The notes: generated by a model from the letters alone, not told the origin. A DNA stretch of 26,985 nt from JAPUDQ01 sp964532145 (GCA_964532145.1 CAZHGM010000010.1:1-26985); one strand, 5' to 3'; shown: positions 7,204 to 15,428, numbered from the stretch's first letter. Numbers and translations: made by a program.

Positions 7204-8676
7204 ATGAGAAAACGCGAGTTACTAGAATTAGCCGACCCGTTTTACAATCTCACGCAGCTAGCCGAGCTCAGCCTTGCAATTGATTTTGCCAGTGATAAAC
7301 ATAAAGGTCAGAAGCGCAAAAGCGGCGAGCCCTACATCATACACCCAATCGCAGTTGCTGGTATTTTGGTGGAATGGGGCATGGACATCGACACGGTTAT
7401 TGCCGGGGTCTTGCACGACACACTCGAAGATACCGCGACAACATTTGACGAAATTGAGACTGATTTTGGCCGCGACGTCGCATTTTTGGTTGAGGGCGTC
7501 AGCAAAGTCAGCCAAGCACGATCCGGAATGCGTGATCTGAGCAGTTACCTGCCCGTGACAAAACACAATCTCACAAAACTTTTGATCGCTGTCGGTCAAG
7601 ACATTCGAGTCATCATCATCAAGCTTGCCGATCGGCTTCACAATATGCAGACGCTTCGGCACCATAAGCCTGACAAACGACTTAAGATTGCTCGCGAGAC
7701 GCTGGAAGTATTCGCGCCCATCGCCGACCGTCTCAACATGGGACGAGTCCGTGTACAGCTGGAAGAACTGGCCTTTTCCTACCTTGACCCCAAAGAATTC
7801 AAAATATTGCAGCGCGAACTTAAAAGCCGCCTTGGCAAAAGTCACCGCAAGCTTGCGCATGTACGCGAAGCCGTCGACAAAAAACTCACTCAAGAAAAAA
7901 TTCCGCACAGTATGGACGGCCGAATTAAAAGTGTCTACAGCCTCTACAAAAAACTGAAAAAAATCCCCGATATCGACGAGATCTATGACCTGATTGCTCT
8001 CAGGATTATCGTCGAGGACACTGCCACCTGTTATTTGACGCTAGGGGTCCTGCACGGTATGTATCAACCTATGGTCAACCGCATCAAAGATTACATTGCT
8101 CGTCCGAAACCAAATGGTTATCAAAGTCTTCACACTACCGTCATGGCCGAGGGAGGCCAGATTGTCGAGTTTCAAATTCGAACCACGACTATGCATGACT
8201 ACGCTGAACGTGGTCTTGCTGCCAGTTTCCATTACAACGAACAGAAGTTTACTGACGCTTATCGCAAAGGCCATATTGCAGAAATGCCAGCCGATCTTAG
8301 CTGGATCACTGACTTACAGCAAGTCGCCGCACAAATACACGAGGGGAAAGATGTTGATGTCGAAAAACTCAAAGTTGATCTCTTTGGTGATCGGATTTTT
8401 GTCTACTCGCCTAAAGGTGATATCTACGACTTACCGGAAGGCTCCCGTCCGCTTGATTTTGCATATCACATCCACAGTGACATCGGTAAAAAAGCGTCTG
8501 GTTTCATCGTTAATGGGAAAATGGTGCCGTTTAGCTACACGCTCAAGTACGGCGATGTCGTCGAGGTCATCACCAAAGAAAAAGCGAAACCAAATAATGA
8601 CTGGCTGCTATGGGCGTTCACGAACCACGCACGCAGCAAGATACGCGCTCAGCTTAACAAACTACGACCCAATTAG
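7204..8676 (+). CDS. Short RelA/SpoT-type (p)ppGpp synthetase/hydrolase
   Basis: The 490-residue protein contains, in order, an HD hydrolase domain, a ppGpp synthetase domain and a TGS domain. The HD site is intact: His47 (YIIHP), His71-Asp72 and Glu75-Asp76 (LHDTLEDT). The synthetase has GRIKS, DLIALRI, KPNGYQSLHTTV and EFQIRT...MHDYAERG. The TGS domain lies at about 388-450 (DRIFVYSPKGDIYDLP). Typical long RSH enzymes are over 700 residues and add helical, zinc-finger/conserved-Cys and ACT domains; all of these are absent here. It ends shortly after TGS with a basic tail. It is likely bifunctional, controlling the stringent response, but without the usual ribosome-sensing C-terminal half. 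The C-terminus is a natural TAG stop; I see no remnant of the missing domains downstream. Confidence 0.92.
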   Translation: MRKRELLELADPFYNLTQLAELSLAIDFASDKHKGQKRKSGEPYIIHPIAVAGILVEWGMDIDTVIAGVLHDTLEDTATTFDEIETDFGRDVAFLVEGVSKVSQARSGMRDLSSYLPVTKHNLTKLLIAVGQDIRVIIIKLADRLHNMQTLRHHKPDKRLKIARETLEVFAPIADRLNMGRVRVQLEELAFSYLDPKEFKILQRELKSRLGKSHRKLAHVREAVDKKLTQEKIPHSMDGRIKSVYSLYKKLKKIPDIDEIYDLIALRIIVEDTATCYLTLGVLHGMYQPMVNRIKDYIARPKPNGYQSLHTTVMAEGGQIVEFQIRTTTMHDYAERGLAASFHYNEQKFTDAYRKGHIAEMPADLSWITDLQQVAAQIHEGKDVDVEKLKVDLFGDRIFVYSPKGDIYDLPEGSRPLDFAYHIHSDIGKKASGFIVNGKMVPFSYTLKYGDVVEVITKEKAKPNNDWLLWAFTNHARSKIRAQLNKLRPN

Positions 8677-8714
8677 CACTCACTACTATCTTATCCAGCA
8701 CACACCCTCTGACG

Positions 8715-8737
8715 TATCATGTTTTATAAAAATGATA
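8715..8737. terminator. AT-rich hairpin between convergent genes
   Basis: TATCAT (8715-8720) pairs with ATGATA (8732-8737), enclosing a bulged G and the palindrome TTTTATAAAA. It lies between the ends of the RelA/SpoT gene and ppa. The stem has little G+C and no clean U-tract, so its role as a terminator is weak. Confidence 0.25.
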
Positions 8738-8772
8738 TTATCACACAAACAAATGACTCACTACTGGACATA

Positions 8773-9303
8773 CTACTTACTATTATACCGTTCGATACAC
8801 TGGCTAATAATTGCCTTCGCCTCATCCGCATCACCCCAGCCGAGTACCTTGGTGCTACCTGGCTTCTTAAGGTCTTTGTAATGGCTAAAATGGTGCTCGA
8901 TCTTTTGCTTCCAACGGTCGTGAAGATCTGACAACCCTTGAATAGCATTGTCGGTATTACGGTCGTCTTCCGGGACGCAGATGATTTTGTCGTCAACTTC
9001 ACCGTCATCCTCAAATTTCAGCACAGCGATTACGCGTGCTTTTAGGAACACCCCTGTCGGAATCGGGTCGTTTGTCAGCACGAGCGTATCGAGTTCATCG
9101 CCGTCTTCGTCGAGCGTTGCCGGAATAAATCCATAGTTAACAGGTTTTGCAAAAATACTCGGCTCAACGCGGTCCAGCTCAAACGCCGCCACCTTCCGGT
9201 TCCACTCAATCTTAAGTGTCGACCATTTGGGGATCTCGATGACAGTATTGATCACGCCACTCGCAACATCACCAGGTGTTAGCACTTTATTAAAATCAGG
9301 CAT
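8773..9303 (-). CDS. ppa: Inorganic pyrophosphatase, family I
   Basis: This 176-residue soluble enzyme hydrolyses pyrophosphate to phosphate, pulling biosynthetic reactions forward. The signature DGDELDTLVL (canonical DGDPxDxLVL) provides the metal-binding aspartates, and it is backed by YGFIPATLDEDGDE, DDGEVDDKIICVPEDD and the C-terminal HFSHYKDLKKPG. The frame is open to 9345, but the ATG at 9303 is clearly the real start: it has a near-perfect Shine-Dalgarno AAGGAGGA at 9308-9315, and MPDFNKVLTPGDV matches the usual family beginning. It is divergent from the PLD-family gene across a 57-base gap. I find no clear -35/-10 pair for it. Confidence 0.95.
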   Translation of the reverse strand: MPDFNKVLTPGDVASGVINTVIEIPKWSTLKIEWNRKVAAFELDRVEPSIFAKPVNYGFIPATLDEDGDELDTLVLTNDPIPTGVFLKARVIAVLKFEDDGEVDDKIICVPEDDRNTDNAIQGLSDLHDRWKQKIEHHFSHYKDLKKPGSTKVLGWGDADEAKAIISQCIERYNSK

Positions 9304-9347
9304 GCAGTCCTCCTTGTTAGCTATTATTCTAGTGTAGCAAACCACGG

Positions 9348-9353
9348 TATAAT
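9348..9353 (+). promoter_or_regulatory. -10 box of the PLD-family gene, leaderless
   Basis: A perfect TATAAT ends seven bases before ATG 9361. There is no Shine-Dalgarno site for this gene. Confidence 0.55.
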
Positions 9354-9360
9354 AGTCTCT

Positions 9361-10344
9361 ATGCTGCCTGTCTTAGTACCCGCACCCTCTTATGTACGCG
9401 CTGTTGTGAGCGCCATTAACACCGCCTCGTCTCGTGTCTGCATCGCCGCCTATTTATTCCAGCCCGGCTCCGCGACCGAACCTATTATTACTGCCCTGAA
9501 AGACGCTGCTATACGCGGAGTCAGCGTAAGTATTATTGCAGATTACTCAACGTATTTTCATGATGCTGGCGCCCTAGTGCCACCGCATTTCCGGTCGTCG
9601 ATGGTCCGCCAACTCAACCACATGAGCCGTCAGCTCCGTGATCACGGCGTAGATATTCACTGGGTAGGGCTGGGTACATTGGCATTTTTGTATGCCGGTC
9701 GGACGCATAGCAAATGGATTGTCGCTGACTCTACCGTGTTTTGTTTTGGTGGGATCAATCTCGACGCTATGACAGCCAGCTATACCGATTACATGATCCA
9801 ATACGATGATGAACGACTCGCTGATATCATATTCCTCGAACACCAATCCATCGTGCGCGCCGATGCTCTCGCAACTGGCACGACAAGCTCGGACTACACT
9901 ATCAATGGCGGAACAGTGCTTATTGATGGTGGTATCCCCGGTGATTCTGTTATCTATCGCCGCGCCCTCACGCTTGCTCGGTCAGCTCGACACATAACGC
10001 TCGTATCACAATATTGTCCATCTGGTACGCTTGCTTCAACGATAGGGGCCACATCGCACGATATATATTACAACCAACCGTCATCAACCGAGTTACTTAC
10101 GAGACTTCTTATTTCTGCAAATCAGCACCGTTATGGCGTGCGATCTTCGTACCATCGAGCACCGTACCTTCATGCAAAATTCATGATTGTTACGGATCAT
10201 ACCGGCCATAAAACGGCGATTACTGGCTCTCATAATTTTATTTCATTCGGTGGTCTTCTTGGTACACGAGAAATCGCACTTGAAACCAGTGACCCTCACC
10301 TCATCTCGCAACTCGAATCATTTCTTACCCGCTATGTTGCATAA
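9361..10344 (+). CDS. Phospholipase D-superfamily protein (two HKD motifs)
   Basis: The 327-residue protein has two PLD half-sites. The first is H116-S-K118 followed by Asp123 and FGGINL; the second is H271-A-K273 with TGSHNF. PLD-superfamily enzymes include cardiolipin and phosphatidylserine synthases, phospholipases and nucleases. The length and the GGINLD/GSHNF context resemble the cardiolipin-synthase-like branch. No signal peptide or membrane segment is visible, so it would be cytoplasmic or membrane-peripheral; cardiolipin synthases of the Cls type normally carry N-terminal membrane helices. The GDPD gene follows 26 bases later with its own promoter, so a phospholipid role is favoured by context, but a nuclease role cannot be excluded. 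Confidence 0.85.
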   Translation: MLPVLVPAPSYVRAVVSAINTASSRVCIAAYLFQPGSATEPIITALKDAAIRGVSVSIIADYSTYFHDAGALVPPHFRSSMVRQLNHMSRQLRDHGVDIHWVGLGTLAFLYAGRTHSKWIVADSTVFCFGGINLDAMTASYTDYMIQYDDERLADIIFLEHQSIVRADALATGTTSSDYTINGGTVLIDGGIPGDSVIYRRALTLARSARHITLVSQYCPSGTLASTIGATSHDIYYNQPSSTELLTRLLISANQHRYGVRSSYHRAPYLHAKFMIVTDHTGHKTAITGSHNFISFGGLLGTREIALETSDPHLISQLESFLTRYVA

Positions 10345-10364
10345 TTTATCTTAGATTATATACT
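10337..10364 (+). promoter_or_regulatory. Promoter of the GDPD gene, leaderless
   Basis: TTGCAT (10337-10342), a 16-base spacer and TATACT (10359-10364), ending six bases before ATG 10371. The -35 box overlaps the stop codon of the PLD-family gene. Confidence 0.55.
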
Positions 10365-10370
10365 TAAGTC

Positions 10371-11045
10371 ATGCTTATCATTGGACACAGGGGAGCAGCT
10401 GGGCAATATCCCGAGAATACATTGCAATCATTACAGGCAGCAATCGACGCTGGCGCGGACATGGTAGAGTTTGATGTCCGAATGACGAAAGACGGTATCG
10501 GCGTCCTCTCACATGACGCGCATATCCGCCTCAATGACGACAGCATCGGGCTTATCCGTAATTTCACCCTGAAAGAGCTGCAAAAGCGTACTGCAGGCAG
10601 TCCGCACCCCATCGTAACGCTCGACGCTGGCATTAAACGCTGCGCCGGATCTATCTTTATGATGATTGAGGCCAAAGAAAAAGGCAGTGGCATTGCCGCA
10701 CTCGAGCTCGTAACACAGCGCTATAAATCTGCTTTTGACACGACAATGATCACTTCATTTTCTGCTCGTGAACTCGTGCGCGTGCGCAATCTCAACAAAA
10801 ACATCAAACTCGGTATGCTCATGCGGCTTAACCCTCTCGCATTTCTTGCCTGGGAGCGAAAGCTTCGCTTGAGCGCCGTGGGGCTTCACCGGCTTCATGT
10901 TAACCCACTCTCAGTACAGGCGGCACATCAGCTCGATATGTTTGTCTATGTCTATACCGTCAATCGTAAGGCCGCTCTTAAGCAGCTCGAACAAAAAGAA
11001 ATCGACGGTATTGTGACTGACTACCCGAGCAAATTTACATCGTAA
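10371..11045 (+). CDS. Glycerophosphodiester phosphodiesterase
   Basis: A 224-residue GDPD-family TIM barrel that hydrolyses glycerophosphodiesters (deacylated phospholipids) to sn-glycerol-3-phosphate and an alcohol. The catalytic residues are visible: His6-Arg7 (GHRGA), Glu15-Asn16-Thr17 (PENT), Glu33 and Asp35 (EFDVRMTKDG) and His48 (LSHD). The C-terminal barrel strands include VYVYTVN and DGIVTDYPS, typical of the family. There is no signal peptide, so it would be cytoplasmic. It ends in TAA at 11043-11045, and its last 11 bases overlap the decayed 3' end of the opposing CPBP-family gene. Confidence 0.93.
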   Translation: MLIIGHRGAAGQYPENTLQSLQAAIDAGADMVEFDVRMTKDGIGVLSHDAHIRLNDDSIGLIRNFTLKELQKRTAGSPHPIVTLDAGIKRCAGSIFMMIEAKEKGSGIAALELVTQRYKSAFDTTMITSFSARELVRVRNLNKNIKLGMLMRLNPLAFLAWERKLRLSAVGLHRLHVNPLSVQAAHQLDMFVYVYTVNRKAALKQLEQKEIDGIVTDYPSKFTS

Positions 11046-11602
11046 GTGCTGCCTGCATAATAATCGCGTACCTCACGCCACACTTTGCGCTCAGTCCCTG
11101 CATTAGCCAGCCTCGGTAGGCGATTTTCTTAAACTGGTGCATTTATAACAAATAATACCCCGCTAATGATGGCGATTGAGATATTTAGCAAGCTTGCCAT
11201 CGTGACCGCTTGCGGCACCATGAGCCATTGAATGCCGTCAACAAAGTTTGCCCCGAACAATACCCAGATCGACAGATACATCACTGCGGCAAATGGCACA
11301 TATGTTGCTACCAGCCAGAGAATTGACCAGCCGATATCACGCCATAATTTGCCCGGTCGATACCCCACATACTCCCGCAATGAGACTGAGTGTTGCTTGT
11401 GAATGCGCCATATCGTAATAAAGCCGATGACGTTCGGCAACATGATATACAGGCCCGAAATTGGTGGAATACCGGTCGATACATGTGTTGACGTCAAAAT
11501 AACATACGTCAATATTGAACCGAGCAACATCAGCAAAAGTCGCTGTGTTACCAATTTGTATGGCTGTGCTATTTGTGCTTGCTGGAGCAAAGATGTCTTC
11601 AT
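11035..11602 (-). pseudogene. Decayed CPBP-family (Abi) intramembrane protease gene
   Basis: The intact frame, 11129-11602, gives 157 residues with about four membrane segments and stops at TAA 11129-11131 (...VINAPV). One frame over, the sequence continues at 11130 as KKIAYRGWLMQGLSAK and then GVRYAIIMQAALTM, stopping at 11035-11037. This matches the first CPBP motif, EExxYRG...L...G...AI..xA, with both catalytic glutamates changed to Lys. The remaining half, with the second and third His motifs, is absent: the frame runs into the end of the GDPD gene. Thus there is a one-base frameshift (probably an extra T in the TTT at 11131-11133), loss of the EE pair and a 3' truncation. CPBP proteins are CAAX-type or bacteriocin-related membrane proteases. 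A leaderless-type promoter is still present. Confidence 0.78.
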
Positions 11603-11608
11603 GTAGAG

Positions 11609-11637
11609 ACTATACCGACTGTCTGGTAATACACAAA
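11609..11637 (-). promoter_or_regulatory. Promoter of the decayed CPBP gene
   Basis: TTTGTG (11632-11637), a 17-base spacer and TATAGT (11609-11614), ending six bases before ATG 11602. Confidence 0.5.
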
Positions 11638-11663
11638 TTTATTTATCATCGCTACAGGGTTCG

Positions 11664-12623
11664 CTACAAGGTGCGAGATCGTCGATGATCTTCAAGATAT
11701 TCCCGTATTCGCAGTGCGGCAGTTGCGCCTTCACCGACGGCAGAGGCGATCTGAGCGGTTGCACCGCTTCGTACATCACCGCTCGCAAATACACCGGGCA
11801 TAGAAGTCTGCAGATCGGCCTGTGTTTTAATCATGCCAATCTCATCCAGATCAATCCCTGAATCTTTCAAAAATCCCGTATTCGGCAACAGCCCGATAAA
11901 GACAAACACGCCATCAACGCTTAGTGTTGATTCTTTGCCATTCTGCGTGATCTTCACCCCATTTGCCGTTTTACCATCTGATGAAACAATCTCATTTGGC
12001 ACGGTCTCCAGATGAACCGTAATTATACCTTCCTCAACAGCCTTATCGAGCTCGTGCAACAACACATCGCTTGCCCGCAACTTTGACCGGACTAATAGAT
12101 CGATATGGCTCGCAAATTTTGTCAAAAACAATGCTTCTTGTACGGCCGAGTTACCGCCCCCCACCACCGCCAGTGTTTTGTCTCGATAAAATGCCCCGTC
12201 ACAGGTTGCGCAGTAGTGTACGCCGCGTCCATAATATTCGGCTTCACCAGGAACTCCCAGTTTTTTGTAATCACTGCCGGTCGCAATCAGCAGCGCCTTT
12301 GCTTTCAACGTTCCGTCCAGCAACGTTTCGACTTCTTTGTGACTGCCTTTATCGACGATTTTCGTTACTTCTCCATAGCGTATATCAGCGCCAAAACGTT
12401 TTGCCTGCTTTTCCAGTTGCTCAGCTAGTTTCATGCCTTCGATACCCTCGGCAAACCCCGGATAGTTATCAACCCAATCCGTCGTTGCGGCCAAACCGCC
12501 TACCACACCTTTTTCTAGCAGTACTGTGTCAATATCCTCACGGGTCGTGTAAACAGCCGCGCATAGGGCGCTTGGTCCCGCACCGATCATGATAACGTCG
12601 TGAAGTGTGTCATCTTGCTCCAT
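11664..12623 (-). CDS. trxB: Thioredoxin reductase-like flavoprotein
   Basis: The 319-residue protein has the standard layout of low-molecular-weight thioredoxin reductase: FAD-binding GAGPSA (14-19), the redox-active Cys138-Ala-Thr-Cys141, a second dinucleotide-binding loop GGGNSA (155-160), and the C-terminal FAD block with SGDVR. It should pass electrons from a pyridine nucleotide to a small dithiol protein. The segment after the second nucleotide-binding fold reads VRSKLRAS, where NADPH-dependent enzymes usually have HRRxxxRA, so the electron donor is uncertain. It lies 7 bases after the glutaredoxin-like gene on the same strand, with a short AAGG ribosome binding site, so the two are co-transcribed and the glutaredoxin-like protein is a likely partner. 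Confidence 0.93.
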   Translation of the reverse strand: MEQDDTLHDVIMIGAGPSALCAAVYTTREDIDTVLLEKGVVGGLAATTDWVDNYPGFAEGIEGMKLAEQLEKQAKRFGADIRYGEVTKIVDKGSHKEVETLLDGTLKAKALLIATGSDYKKLGVPGEAEYYGRGVHYCATCDGAFYRDKTLAVVGGGNSAVQEALFLTKFASHIDLLVRSKLRASDVLLHELDKAVEEGIITVHLETVPNEIVSSDGKTANGVKITQNGKESTLSVDGVFVFIGLLPNTGFLKDSGIDLDEIGMIKTQADLQTSMPGVFASGDVRSGATAQIASAVGEGATAALRIREYLEDHRRSRTL

Positions 12624-12630
12624 AAATGCC

Positions 12631-12882
12631 TTACGCGATCGCAGCCATCAACGCGCCCGGGTTCCAGCCGATTGACGCAATCTTTTCGTCACCACTCTCG
12701 TCCGTTACCGTGACAACTGGCACCGTACGTGCGCCGCTCGTCGCAATGATATGCGCTTCAGCATCACGATCGTCGTCAATGTTAACAACATTGTATGTCT
12801 TACCTTTAATATCTAATAATTTTTTGACTTGGACACAGTAGCTGCATGTAGTCCGTGTATACACGGTTATTTGTTTTGACAT
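12631..12882 (-). CDS. Glutaredoxin-like / NrdH-type redox protein
   Basis: An 83-residue thioredoxin-fold protein with redox-active Cys13-Ser-Tyr-Cys16 right after the first strand, the cis-proline motif TVP (53-55) and a final IGWNPGAL turn. The length is typical of NrdH and single-domain glutaredoxins or mycoredoxins. It would reduce disulphides or ribonucleotide reductase. It precedes the thioredoxin-reductase gene in a two-gene operon, and no separate thioredoxin is seen, which favours direct reduction by that flavoprotein. The start has an excellent ribosome binding site (AGGAGGG, 12887-12893). Confidence 0.92.
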   Translation of the reverse strand: MSKQITVYTRTTCSYCVQVKKLLDIKGKTYNVVNIDDDRDAEAHIIATSGARTVPVVTVTDESGDEKIASIGWNPGALMAAIA

Positions 12883-12904
12883 TAAACCCTCCTATTACCA
12901 TTCC

Positions 12905-12932
12905 ATTATATAGTGCTTATGGTTAAGTTCAA
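12905..12932 (-). promoter_or_regulatory. Promoter of the glutaredoxin-trxB operon
   Basis: TTGAAC (12927-12932), a 16-base spacer and a perfect TATAAT (12905-12910), followed by a short leader with AGGAGGG. Confidence 0.7.
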
Positions 12933-12955
12933 GACGCTATATATTGTGTTTTTTA

Positions 12956-13558
12956 CTATTGTTTGACGAATTTACCCACAACACGAACAGCAAAGACCAA
13001 GTCAGCATTGGCGGGAATATCCCCCCCGGCTGGTGGATTTTCGCCATAGGCTTTTGCAGCTGGAATATAAATTTTACGTTCACCACCGACTTTCATACCG
13101 ACAAGTCCTTCAGCAAATCCTGGTACAAATCCTGTCGTTCGAGAACGGTATGGCACAGCTTCGGCATAGTTATCACCTCCCTGAAACGCTTTAGCATCTT
13201 TGGCAAGTACACCATGATAAAACAACTCTACGCAGTCGCCAGCTTTGACTTCGTCACCATCTCCCACCGTCACATCTTCAGTCTTGAGCTCTGGCACGCT
13301 TTCGACAGCAGCAATCTCCGGCAGCGTGGGAGCCGGATCAACCTTTTTATCACTGACTGGTCCGCTCGGACACGCTTCCTGTTCTTTTTGCATCTCAGCA
13401 AGCTGCTTCTCGTACTCTTTTTCGGTGTCGGTTTTTACCGGGGTGTTCGCGCTTGGCAACATAAAGATGAAAAATGAGCCGATCGTACCAACTGCCATCA
13501 CAAGTGCAATCACCCAAATAATAATACGCTGACTTCTTGTCGTCGAGACATCGGCCAT
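12956..13558 (-). CDS. Membrane-anchored FKBP-type peptidyl-prolyl isomerase
   Basis: The 200-residue protein has an N-terminal signal anchor (about residues 11-33), a charged, possibly coiled linker (about 44-62: KEYEKQLAEMQKEQE) and a C-terminal FKBP domain (about 93-197). FKBP landmarks include the VELFYHG strand, GFVPGFAEGLVGMKVGGE, the KIYIPAAKAYGE block and the final IPANADLVFAVRVV. The usual active-site Trp of the VIPGW motif is Phe here. It should catalyse proline isomerisation or act as a chaperone outside the membrane, helping secreted proteins fold. The start has AGGAGGG five bases before the ATG. Confidence 0.93.
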   Translation of the reverse strand: MADVSTTRSQRIIIWVIALVMAVGTIGSFFIFMLPSANTPVKTDTEKEYEKQLAEMQKEQEACPSGPVSDKKVDPAPTLPEIAAVESVPELKTEDVTVGDGDEVKAGDCVELFYHGVLAKDAKAFQGGDNYAEAVPYRSRTTGFVPGFAEGLVGMKVGGERKIYIPAAKAYGENPPAGGDIPANADLVFAVRVVGKFVKQ

Positions 13559-13583
13559 AGAAAACCCTCCTAACGTTTTATAT

Positions 13584-13589
13584 ATTATA
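13584..13589 (-). promoter_or_regulatory. -10 box of the FKBP gene
   Basis: A perfect TATAAT on the minus strand overlaps the stop codon of the ABC-transporter gene. I see no convincing -35 box. A short leader with AGGAGGG follows. Confidence 0.45.
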
Positions 13590-15378
13590 CATCGATTTCG
13601 AATTGTTTGAGCCGTTTCTTAGCGGACTCTGTGGTGCCAAGTTGCAGGTCGAGCAGCTGGGCGTAGATTCCCCCGGTGCGAGCAAGTGTGTCGGGCGTAC
13701 CGATTTCATCAACGCTGCCGCCTTTGATCGTGACAATGCGGTCAACATGAGCAATCGTGCTTAACCGATGGGCGATAATGATGGTTGTACGACCTTTCAT
13801 CAACCTATCTAGAGCCTCTTGCACAAGCTTCTCTGCGCGGCTATCCAGACTACTCGTCGCTTCATCAAGAATCAAAATTGGAGCATCTTTTAACACCGCA
13901 CGAGCAATTGCAATGCGTTGCTTCTGGCCGCCACTCAGCTTTAGTCCACGCTCGCCTATTTCGGTGTCAAGGCCTTTTTCAAGTTTTTCCACAAACTCTA
14001 AAGCATTCGCTGCTTTGGCTGCCGCTTTGATCGCTTCGTCAGTTGCATGCGGGTTAGCATAGGCAATATTTTCGCGGATTGTACCGCTAAACAGCGCAGG
14101 GTCTTGGAACACGACGCCAATCTTTTCCCGCAAGCTTGTCTGTCGTACGGATGCAATATTGGTATCATCGACCAAAATTTGGCCACTCGTTGGCTCGTAT
14201 AAGCGAAGCAACAGGCTCGTAAGCGTTGTTTTACCTTCGCCGCTTTCACCGACAAGCGCCAGCTTTTTGCCCGCGTCAGCTACAAACGACACTCCATGCA
14301 ATACCTGCTCACCTTTCGTGTAGCTAAACGACACATCCTGAAATACAACACGGCCATTGTTCACGCTGAGTGCCGGAGCGTTCCGCTTATCAGCAATTGC
14401 TGGTGTTAGCCCCATGATTTTGACATAATCCTTGCTACCCGCAATAGCCTTTTGGGTGTTATCGACAATAAAACTCATATTAAATATCGGGAAACGCATC
14501 ATGTTGATCAACTGAATAAGTAGTACCATTTCACCGAGGGTAAAACGCCCGTTGGCGGTACTGGTGAAAAGATACGCAAATATGGCGAAAAATATCAGGT
14601 TCAGCACAAGACGCCGGGTGATGTCCATATTATGCCAATAACGGGATTGTTTGTGGGTGATATCAACAGTTCGCTGGAAATGCCGCTCAAAATGACGGAA
14701 CTCAAGTGTTTCCTGTATGAAACTTTTTACAACCCTTATCTGTGCGATCACCTCGGCAAACCGACCACTCGCCATGTCAGTTGCTAGGTTTTTTTCATCC
14801 TGCCATTTCTGCCATTTTTTACTAGTGAGCGCAGTCAGCCACATGAACAGCGGGTACAGTACGATAAGTAGTACGGTTAATTCCCAGCTATAAAACAGCA
14901 CGATGATCAGCGTCAAAAACATTGTTAAGAACATCTGGAAAAAATTATTTGCAAACATATTTGCAAATTGAGTCACTTCAAAAATTGTGCGGTTAAGACG
15001 ATTGATGATCGTACCGGTTAGTTCATAGTCATAGTAGCTTTGCGGTAGCTTAAGTAGATGAGTGTAGTATCGTTCGCTCAGCTGCTTTTTAAGCCGTGCA
15101 CTCATTACATCACCCAAGTACCCGCCCCAGTTGGTAAAGAGAGTGTTTGCCACATCCGCCACAAAAAGCCATACCGCAATCCATAATGCACCCGTCATGT
15201 CTGCCCTGCCTGATTGGACTGCGTGCATGACAAGATCAGTCGCCGCTTTGATTAGAAACGGCGTCGCAAGAGCGGTCAGGCTCATTAGCACAGAAAATAT
15301 TACAATACCGAAGTAATATGGCCACAGATTTCGTGCGTAGCCAAGTACGCGCAGTAGTATTCTCATTGTATTCAGCAT
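13585..15378 (-). CDS. ABC half-transporter (membrane domain fused to ATPase)
   Basis: With the start at 15378 the protein has 597 residues. The N-terminal half is a six-helix exporter-type membrane domain (roughly residues 1-300). The C-terminal half is the ATPase, with Walker A GESGEGKTT, signature LSGGQKQRIAIARA, Walker B ILILDEATSSLD and the switch IIAHRLSTI. Such proteins work as homodimers exporting lipids, peptides or drugs; the substrate cannot be read from sequence. The frame is open to 15456, but ATG 15378 is preceded by TATAAA-N6, the leaderless arrangement common here, and the upstream extension is hydrophilic and atypical. ATG 15366 is another possible start. The gene is divergent from mscS. 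Confidence 0.9.
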   Translation of the reverse strand: MLNTMRILLRVLGYARNLWPYYFGIVIFSVLMSLTALATPFLIKAATDLVMHAVQSGRADMTGALWIAVWLFVADVANTLFTNWGGYLGDVMSARLKKQLSERYYTHLLKLPQSYYDYELTGTIINRLNRTIFEVTQFANMFANNFFQMFLTMFLTLIIVLFYSWELTVLLIVLYPLFMWLTALTSKKWQKWQDEKNLATDMASGRFAEVIAQIRVVKSFIQETLEFRHFERHFQRTVDITHKQSRYWHNMDITRRLVLNLIFFAIFAYLFTSTANGRFTLGEMVLLIQLINMMRFPIFNMSFIVDNTQKAIAGSKDYVKIMGLTPAIADKRNAPALSVNNGRVVFQDVSFSYTKGEQVLHGVSFVADAGKKLALVGESGEGKTTLTSLLLRLYEPTSGQILVDDTNIASVRQTSLREKIGVVFQDPALFSGTIRENIAYANPHATDEAIKAAAKAANALEFVEKLEKGLDTEIGERGLKLSGGQKQRIAIARAVLKDAPILILDEATSSLDSRAEKLVQEALDRLMKGRTTIIIAHRLSTIAHVDRIVTIKGGSVDEIGTPDTLARTGGIYAQLLDLQLGTTESAKKRLKQFEIDV

Positions 15379-15384
15379 AATTGG

Positions 15385-15390
15385 TTTATA
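15385..15390 (-). promoter_or_regulatory. -10 box of the ABC-transporter gene, leaderless
   Basis: TATAAA ends six bases before ATG 15378. The -35 region is not clear. Confidence 0.4.
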
Positions 15391-15428
15391 GTATGACGTC
15401 CAGCCTTTCGGGCCACAATCTGCTTCAT

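Noticed and set aside
8096..8881. A 261-codon plus-strand frame overlapping the RelA/SpoT gene and the end of ppa.
   Set aside because: It overlaps two firmly assigned genes in other frames and shows no domain.
12944..13477. A 177-codon frame antisense to the FKBP gene.
   Set aside because: The FKBP domain on the other strand is complete, and the antisense translation has no recognisable feature.
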